Shown one piece after another: positions 7,575 through 13,477 of a stretch of 13,477 nucleotides of DNA. Position numbers and translations under genes: made by a program. Each line of letters opens with the position of its first letter. Position 1 is the stretch's first letter. The notes under the pieces were generated by a model that worked only from the letters and a program-made list of their open reading frames with translations, was not told where the DNA came from and searched no databases. The DNA is from Actinomycetes bacterium (lineage in GTDB: Bacteria; Actinomycetota; Actinomycetes; S36-B12; UBA10799), in assembly GCA_029779995.1 (NCBI GenBank), contig JAKOZM010000433.1, forward strand, positions 1 through 13,477, given 5' to 3'.

Positions 7575-7577
7575 GAC

Positions 7578-10412
7578 CTAATCCTCGTCCTCGTCGAAGT
7601 CGAACGCCTGCTGCGAAGAGCGCGGCGTCGATGCGTACTTGCGCGCCTGCTCGTTCACGTCACCCCATGCGCTCACCAAGCCGTTGAAGAGGATGGCGTC
7701 CTTCGTGTCCTTCTTCTTCTCCGCTTCGTGGAACAGCAGGAAGCCCAGCTCTTTCACCGCATCCAGGTTCACACGGGTCTGCACCGACGGCAGTAACTCC
7801 GCCACCTTGTCGGCACCGTCCTTGGCCATCACGGCCGCGAGTCGAACTGTCGCCTCCCATACGCTGACGCGCAGGTCAGCTGCAGCATCCCATTGGCCTT
7901 CCAGCTGGGAGGGCGAAAGAAGCCGAGCTTTTCCGCCCTGCGCCTCGAAGATGCCTCCGCGTTCCAGACCGCCGACCGACGTATCGGAGGAACGAGCCAA
8001 CTGGTCGGCGATTCCAGAACTCTCCTGAGCCCATCCGAATTGTCGATACCACTTCACCGCGAACCGCGTATCCGGATCGAAATCCGATTCATGCTCACCC
8101 AGAACTTCGTCGAGCGTCTGATTGATCAAAATCAACGCATCACGGACGTTCATGTCCGATCCGTCAGCCTCGCGCACCCGGGAGTAACGCGAAAAGACCG
8201 AGATGCCTGGGCCGATCGCTGCTTGGGCGAGGTCTACAGGAGCAATCGCTCCGAGCATGAGCTTGCGCAGTGCTTCCGGAAGCTCACTCTTTAGCGTCGC
8301 GACGAAGGCGCGTCGTGTTGAAGTTGGTGCAGCGACAGGCCGAACTCGGCAGGCAAGCACAATTGATGATGCGAGGGCGTTGCTCCCGATATCGCGGGTC
8401 CGTCCCGCTCGCTCGCTTCGCATCGGCCATGTAGCAGTGATCTCCCAACCAGAACCGATGATCGCCTGGAGGATGGTGTACCAGCCCCCTGCGCCTGAAC
8501 CACCACTGGTTGAATCTTGCTGTTTATATGCGTAGTAGACCGTCATCGGTAGGTCATCGCGCGCTCCGGATCGGATCTTTTCGAAAACTCGCTCAAACCC
8601 GGACGTAAATACCGACTCTGCCCTAGATTTTCCGTTCCAGCGATGAGGGTTCGCGACGAGTTCATCCTGCTTAGGAGTTTGGACCGTGGCGAGTTCAGGC
8701 AAGTCAAGACCGACGAGAGCACGACGGAGCCAGACATAGAAGAAGTCCGCCAAATCGGCATAGCCCACATAGTCGTAGTAGGGAGGATCGGTCGATACCA
8801 CCACGTTCCTGTAGTCGAGTGACGACGCATCGGCCGCCGCGACATGCGCAACATCAGCGACCGGTAGTTGCTCAATGGCGTTAGCGATGGTGTCGAGGGC
8901 AACACCAACGTCTCCCGAGGCGCCCGCGAAGGGGTAGACCTCCACAAAGTCCCAAGCGATCTGAATGGCCTGTTTCGAGAACAGGTTTCGAGTCTGGTCG
9001 CGGCTATTTGACCACGTTGCGAGAGAGTTACCGAGGTCAGCGGTCCGGCTCACCCCAAGTGCCAAATAGGTCGCGATTGCGTCCGAATAGGCACGCGCAT
9101 GGCAGCCGCCCTCACTCAGCGGTAGTCCTTCGGGAAGACCCGCAGCGAGTGCGTCCTTGAAGGCGGTCTGGCGAGTCTCCTCAACCAGGTGAGTCAACTG
9201 CACCATCACTTCAAGCTGACGAGGCAGGAACAAGTCTGCCCACTCGAACAAGCCATACGCTTGAATATTAATTCCGAGGCCCTTCTCAGGAGTCTGCCCG
9301 AGCGGCGCATCCTTCGATCTAGCGAGCCTTAAGGACTCAGTCTGCTGCGACTGGGCCTCGACATACTCTCGGCCCCGTCCGCCAGGGGACTTTACGACAA
9401 CCGCGAGTAGGTGATACCCCATTCGGCCCGCCCGAGCCTCAGCCCGGATGTAGTCAAGGCTAATCGGCGTACCGTCCGCGATCGAGAACGCCCCGCTACG
9501 CCCAACGGTGCCATCCTCCTGCTTCTTCGGTCCAGTGTTGTCCCGCCTCAAGCGATAGCGGATCGAATCGCCCTCGACAATCGGCTCGACCCAGACCTCT
9601 TTTCCTTTCTTGGTTGAAAGCCACCATGAGTTCACCAGTGGAACCTCGACCGGATTCGCCGGATTGGGGCTTCGAACCGTTCTCGCCCACTTCCAAGCAA
9701 TCGGTTCCGCGGTTCCACCTCCCGGCCAGGAGACTGGCGGGTACAGCGCGTCCAGCCTTCTCCGAGCTGCATCTCGAAAGTCCCGACCGTATTGCCTGAC
9801 GTCCTCAGCCAAACCCCGCGCTGCTGAATAGCCCGCCAGACTTGAACCTGCCTCTGGATGAATGGGCGGCTGGTCCACAAAAAGATGCGGAAGCTGCAGC
9901 AGTGCGCGCTCGATTAGGACGGCGACAGGGTTCAAGTCACTCGACGAGGCACCAATACCAAGTCTTTGAGCCTCGAGTGGGATCGACCCGCCGCCTGAGA
10001 AAGGATCGAGAACAGTTGGAACACCGTCGGGGTTGGACCTGCGAATCTCCTTCCGTGCCGCCGCCCAGAGATGCTCATCGTTTCGGTTCTCCCAGCGGAC
10101 GAGACTCTCTATCATCGTATGAAGTCGCAAACGCTCGGCGTCTTGCGCCTCGACAGTGGGAAACAGGTCAGGTCTGGAGGACGGGTCGTCGACAAGCTGC
10201 GCAAACAGTACGGCCCGGGCTGTGGCAAGCGGTTTGCGCGACCACCAAATGTGCAAGGGGAAGGGATGCCCTGATCGGATTGACTTCTCTCGGACCGACT
10301 CCGCGTTGATCGCTTCGAGCGGCATCGAGACTTCGATGAGCTTCTTCTTGGGCGCTGTGGTCACTGTACTTCTCTCGCTGGCGTTGGTCTGGTTGTCGCT
10401 GGTGTGGGTCAT
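7578..10412 (-). CDS. DUF1156 / COG1743-type DNA methyltransferase, predicted adenine-specific
   Basis: The 944-residue protein opens with a DUF1156 region (about 22-75: KKLIEVSMPLEAINAES, then HPFPLHIWWSRKPLATAR). AdoMet-binding motif I follows as VLDPFSGGGSIPLEA (D136-S143, E147), with SSDLNP (D159) as the next acidic strand. The catalytic motif DPPY (542-545) sits in STDPPYYDYVGYADLADFFYVWLRR, about 400 residues later, typical of this family. DPPY suggests transfer to an exocyclic amino group, most likely N6-adenine. The family's zinc-ribbon cysteines appear substituted (S248, N253, S310, D313). The ATG overlaps the helicase stop in ATGA (10412-10409), with GGAGG (10426-10422) 9 nt upstream, so translation is coupled to the helicase. 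It probably modifies host DNA to mark it as self. Sampled stretches have lower GC than the helicase gene. Confidence 0.92.
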   Translation of the reverse strand: MTHTSDNQTNASERSTVTTAPKKKLIEVSMPLEAINAESVREKSIRSGHPFPLHIWWSRKPLATARAVLFAQLVDDPSSRPDLFPTVEAQDAERLRLHTMIESLVRWENRNDEHLWAAARKEIRRSNPDGVPTVLDPFSGGGSIPLEAQRLGIGASSSDLNPVAVLIERALLQLPHLFVDQPPIHPEAGSSLAGYSAARGLAEDVRQYGRDFRDAARRRLDALYPPVSWPGGGTAEPIAWKWARTVRSPNPANPVEVPLVNSWWLSTKKGKEVWVEPIVEGDSIRYRLRRDNTGPKKQEDGTVGRSGAFSIADGTPISLDYIRAEARAGRMGYHLLAVVVKSPGGRGREYVEAQSQQTESLRLARSKDAPLGQTPEKGLGINIQAYGLFEWADLFLPRQLEVMVQLTHLVEETRQTAFKDALAAGLPEGLPLSEGGCHARAYSDAIATYLALGVSRTADLGNSLATWSNSRDQTRNLFSKQAIQIAWDFVEVYPFAGASGDVGVALDTIANAIEQLPVADVAHVAAADASSLDYRNVVVSTDPPYYDYVGYADLADFFYVWLRRALVGLDLPELATVQTPKQDELVANPHRWNGKSRAESVFTSGFERVFEKIRSGARDDLPMTVYYAYKQQDSTSGGSGAGGWYTILQAIIGSGWEITATWPMRSERAGRTRDIGSNALASSIVLACRVRPVAAPTSTRRAFVATLKSELPEALRKLMLGAIAPVDLAQAAIGPGISVFSRYSRVREADGSDMNVRDALILINQTLDEVLGEHESDFDPDTRFAVKWYRQFGWAQESSGIADQLARSSDTSVGGLERGGIFEAQGGKARLLSPSQLEGQWDAAADLRVSVWEATVRLAAVMAKDGADKVAELLPSVQTRVNLDAVKELGFLLFHEAEKKKDTKDAILFNGLVSAWGDVNEQARKYASTPRSSQQAFDFDEDED

Positions 10413-13400
10413 CGCGGTGGTCCTCCGCGTTCCCAGTAATCCCGCCAGACCTCGTTGTAGGAACGGGTGGTCGCGGATGGCTCAAGGTGGGTAAAGGCGT
10501 CGCTCACGTAACGCAACTGGTCGTTGGCGGCACCACTGGTCGAGACCTCGACCAGGGCGAGCCGGTGACGGTCGCCTTGGGTCTGGGCGAAGGTGATCTC
10601 GTTCGTGGTGATGGTGAAGGTGTCGGAGCCTTCGATGCGTCCCTTGACCTCGATGTAGTGGACGAAGCCGCTCTGGTCGGTGGACTGGATGTCGTAGCCG
10701 GGGTTGTTGCGCGGCATCTCGACCGGTTCCCGTCCGAGTACTCGCTCGGCAGCAAGCACAGCTTCGACGGCTCGACGCTCGACTTCCTCGGTCTGACGTG
10801 CGAAGGTCTGTGCTTTAGGCTCGGCACCGGTCGCGAGGAGTGCACTGGGGACGACGAGAGCGGCACCGCGGATCACGGCAGGTACGGCGACAAGGTTGGC
10901 GGCCTCATCGAGCTGTTCGAGCCGGTGATTCAGCCGCTCATCGAGTTGGCGAGCGCGAACGAGAGCGGTCTCCGCGCGGAGCCTGCCGACGGTGCCTCCT
11001 CGTTCGAGGGCTTCGAGGCGGTTGTGTTCGCGATCCCAGTGGTTGATCTCGGCCAACAGGCGATCCTTCACCTGTGCCCGGGTGCGCGCGGTCTCGATGT
11101 CGAGGCGGGTCTTGATCTCGTCCATGCGGGGCTGGAGCCCTTCACGGTAGGCCCAAGAGCGCACGAGCTTCTCGTGGTTCTGCCGCGCCCAGTCGCCGCC
11201 CGCGATCTCAGCGATGGCTTCGGTCTCGGTCGAGTCGGGGCGGTCGTAGTCGAGGTACGGGGGTGCTGCGGAGACGGTGACGGTGCCGTCTTGTTCGACA
11301 AGCGGGTAGTCGAAGTGGTGAGAGACGGTGTCAGCGTCGTCTGCGGTGTTCTCGATGCGCTGCTCGACGCTGAACATCAGCATCGGCGCATCTGTCTGCT
11401 TGGTGCGCCGATCGACCAGCACCGTGCCTTGCTTGAGAGTGGGGCCGAGGTCGTCGATGGTTGCCTCGATCACGGCGTGCAGCAGCGGGTGGCCCGGTGC
11501 GATGAGGGAGGCGTCGGCGAGGCCGTCGGGGTGCATGCGTGAGAGTTCGAAGGTGATGCGCTCGTATTGCTGGGCGACGGGTGCCCATCGGTTGAGGCGA
11601 CGCGCGGTGTCGATGACGCGGGCCGGGACACGGGTGATCTCATAGCGTCCGTTCTCCCGTTTGCGGATGCGCCCGCCGAGCCGTGTGAGCGCGGGGAGAA
11701 AGAAGGCTGCAATATAGCCGGGCTGGAGGCGTCGTTCGCGGGCCCTTTCCATCCGTGCCCGCACCTCGTCGAGGTTGAGGGCGGAGAACATCTCGGGGTG
11801 GAGCGCGCGCTCGGCGAGCATCTCGTCGAGGCCGTGGGAGACGCCGGCGTCGATGATCCGATCGAGCTTGGTCTTGACCTGGGGCTGGTTGCCGTAGCGG
11901 ATTGCCTCGATCAACAGGTCACGCAGCGAACGCTCCTGGAAGGCATCGGCGTCGCCGAGCACGTTGAACAGATTGCCGTTGTAGGCGATCGACATCTGGT
12001 CGATCTTCGCCAGCAGCCGTGTGAACACGTCGCCTTCGCGGGTGTCTTTGGCGACCATGTTCCACAGGTGGCAGACCTCGCGCTGGCCGATGCGGTGGAT
12101 GCGGCCGAAGCGCTGCTCGATCCGGTTCGGGTTCCACGGCAGGTCGTAGTTCACCATCAGGTGCGCGCGCTGAAGGTTCAGACCTTCCCCGGCGGCGTCC
12201 GTGGCCAGCAGGACCACGGTGTCGGGGTTGTGGGTGAAGCGTTCACGGGCGAGCTTGCGGTCTTCGCGTCGGGTGCCACCGTGGATCGTGATGACCGAAT
12301 CGGCGCGGCCGAACTGCGCGGTGATCTTGGCTTGCAGGTAGTCAAGGGTGTCCCGGTGCTCGGTGAAGATGATGATCTTGCGCGCATCGCCGGAGCTGTC
12401 GTGGGTCAGGAGCTGCTCGTCGAGGATGGTGCGCAGTTGCACCCACTTCTTGTCATCGTCTTGCAGCCGGACGCGCCGGGCGACCTTGATGAGGTCTTCG
12501 AGGATCGCGATCTCAGCCCGCAGCTCGGGGATCGTCTGCGCGGCCGTAGCGAGATCGACAACCTGGTCTGCCTGTTCCTCGAACTGGGCGCGTTCTTCGT
12601 CGGTTGTCTCTTCGTCGAAGTCCTCGAAGTCCTCGACCGAGAACGCGGGCAGCGTGTCGCTCCCGAAGTCCAGCGTGGTCTTGCCGGTGGTCCACTCGTC
12701 GATGTGTGAGGAGATGGAGGTGCTGAAGCGTGCGTCGTCGGTGATGCGCTGCATGTCGCGCAGTTTCGTGTCGAGGCGCTGCTGGCGTCGTTCCAGGGAC
12801 CGCAGGATCGCTTCGGGGCTGGAGGCGAGACGGCGTTGCAGCACGGTGAGCGCGAACCCGACGTTGTTGCCGCGCTTCTTGTCCCCGGCCTGGGCGATCC
12901 GTTCGGCGCGTCCCATCTCGGTGCGGACGTAGTCGGTGACCTGTTCGTAGAGGTCTCGCTCGGCCGGGCTCAGCTCGTACTCGACGGTGTAGGCCTTGCG
13001 TTCGGGGAACAGCGGCTTGCCCTCGAAGGTGAGCAGGTCTTCCTTCACCATGCGGCGCATCAGACCGTCGGTGTCGGTGCGGTGCACGCCTTGCCGGTAC
13101 TGACCCTCGAAGCGGTCGCGATCCAGCAGCGACATGAACAGCTGGAAGTCCTCCTCCTTGCCAGCGTGCGGGGTCGCGGTCATCAGCAGGAAGTTGTGTG
13201 CGGTCTCCGACAACAGCCGCCCGAGCTTGAAGCGCTTGGTCTCATCGACCTCACCCGCCCAGGACGAGTAGTGCGCCGACATGCGGTGGGCCTCGTCAAC
13301 GACCGCGACGTCCCAGGTGACCTCGCTGAGCTGCTCGGTCAGGTCTTCGCTGCGGGAGAGCTGGTCCATGCGGGCGATCAGGAAGGGGTGCTCTGTGAAG

Positions 13401-13477
13401 ACGTTGCGGCCCTGGGCGTCATCGACCATCTGGCGGCTGAAGATTTCGAAGCGCAGGTCGAACTTCTGGCTGAGTTC
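10409..13477 (-). CDS. SNF2-type helicase with C-terminal DUF3883 domain (5' end cut)
   Basis: The frame is open to the right edge: 16 codons (ELSQKFDLRFEIFSRQ) precede the ATG at 13429. That ATG is therefore internal, and the P-loop motif I lies outside the window. In the 1022 visible residues, counted from the internal Met, the helicase shows VVDEAHRM (DEAH 45-48), LLMTATPH (82-88), an acidic insert (about 265-290), IIFTEHRDT, motif V ATDAAGEGLNLQ (409-420) and motif VI QRFGRIHRIGQ (439-449). These are SNF2/RapA-like features, close to DISARM DrmD-type helicases. A coiled-coil-rich region (about 770-850) leads to a C-terminal DUF3883 domain: NNPGYDIQS (D913), YIEVKG (E927, K929). That pattern is PD-(D/E)XK-like, so it may bind or cut DNA. 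It is the first visible gene of the operon; the promoter must lie beyond the window. Confidence 0.92.
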   Translation of the reverse strand, partial: ELSQKFDLRFEIFSRQMVDDAQGRNVFTEHPFLIARMDQLSRSEDLTEQLSEVTWDVAVVDEAHRMSAHYSSWAGEVDETKRFKLGRLLSETAHNFLLMTATPHAGKEEDFQLFMSLLDRDRFEGQYRQGVHRTDTDGLMRRMVKEDLLTFEGKPLFPERKAYTVEYELSPAERDLYEQVTDYVRTEMGRAERIAQAGDKKRGNNVGFALTVLQRRLASSPEAILRSLERRQQRLDTKLRDMQRITDDARFSTSISSHIDEWTTGKTTLDFGSDTLPAFSVEDFEDFDEETTDEERAQFEEQADQVVDLATAAQTIPELRAEIAILEDLIKVARRVRLQDDDKKWVQLRTILDEQLLTHDSSGDARKIIIFTEHRDTLDYLQAKITAQFGRADSVITIHGGTRREDRKLARERFTHNPDTVVLLATDAAGEGLNLQRAHLMVNYDLPWNPNRIEQRFGRIHRIGQREVCHLWNMVAKDTREGDVFTRLLAKIDQMSIAYNGNLFNVLGDADAFQERSLRDLLIEAIRYGNQPQVKTKLDRIIDAGVSHGLDEMLAERALHPEMFSALNLDEVRARMERARERRLQPGYIAAFFLPALTRLGGRIRKRENGRYEITRVPARVIDTARRLNRWAPVAQQYERITFELSRMHPDGLADASLIAPGHPLLHAVIEATIDDLGPTLKQGTVLVDRRTKQTDAPMLMFSVEQRIENTADDADTVSHHFDYPLVEQDGTVTVSAAPPYLDYDRPDSTETEAIAEIAGGDWARQNHEKLVRSWAYREGLQPRMDEIKTRLDIETARTRAQVKDRLLAEINHWDREHNRLEALERGGTVGRLRAETALVRARQLDERLNHRLEQLDEAANLVAVPAVIRGAALVVPSALLATGAEPKAQTFARQTEEVERRAVEAVLAAERVLGREPVEMPRNNPGYDIQSTDQSGFVHYIEVKGRIEGSDTFTITTNEITFAQTQGDRHRLALVEVSTSGAANDQLRYVSDAFTHLEPSATTRSYNEVWRDYWERGGPPR

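Noticed and set aside
523..13477. Classification as DISARM, BREX or a classic restriction-modification system
   Set aside because: There is no DUF1998 protein (DrmB), no DrmA, no PglZ phosphatase, no BrxC/BrxL pair and no HsdR/HsdS. The DUF1156 plus DUF499 plus helicase set points to the Hma type instead.
1..13477. CRISPR array, tRNA, rRNA or complete insertion sequence
   Set aside because: No regularly spaced direct repeats, no cloverleaf or rRNA-like stretch, and no transposase frame with terminal inverted repeats were seen on either strand.

Overview
The window looks like an accessory defence locus from a moderately high-GC Gram-positive bacterium, most likely an actinobacterium. The reasons are GC-rich coding, many long antisense open frames, GAGG-type ribosome sites, GTG as well as ATG starts, and a leaderless-looking promoter. 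No ribosomal or housekeeping marker is present, so the taxonomy is inference.

Almost everything lies on the minus strand in one tight operon read from the right edge to the left. In transcription order: (1) an SNF2-type helicase with a C-terminal DUF3883 domain, 5' end cut off by the window edge (13477-10409); (2) a DUF1156 / COG1743-type DNA methyltransferase (10412-7578); (3) a DUF1016 (YhcG-type) PD-(D/E)XK nuclease (7574-6456); (4) a very large DUF499 ATPase with an N-terminal Swt1-like HEPN domain (6394-2993); (5) a Shedu-type (DUF4263) nuclease with an uncharacterised N-terminal domain (2984-1593, GTG start); (6) a small protein with a HEPN-like RX4H motif, probably DUF3644 (1587-523). 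Junctions are a 4-nt ATGA overlap or gaps of 3, 8 and 5 nt. The one exception is a 61-nt gap before the DUF499 gene.

Genes 1, 2 and 4 are the three components of the helicase-methylase-ATPase (Hma) defence type, which is related in content to DISARM and Pgl-like systems. Genes 3, 5 and 6 are extra nuclease-type proteins: one is embedded between core genes and two are appended after the ATPase. The likely logic, which is inference, is that the methylase marks host DNA, the helicase and ATPase sense or process unmarked foreign DNA, and several DNase and HEPN RNase modules act as effectors or as separate guest defences sharing the operon.

The left flank (1-522) holds a strong hairpin terminator for minus-strand transcripts (144-190), a good leaderless-type promoter (47-75, minus) and the first 13 codons of a minus-strand gene that leaves the window. 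It also holds a short plus-strand ORF with a recombinase-type helix-turn-helix, possibly a remnant of a mobility gene.

The most interesting points are the six-gene composition, two RX4H HEPN-like motifs in one operon, apparent loss of all four zinc-ribbon cysteines in the methylase, and a duplicated in-frame palindrome inside the DUF1016 gene.
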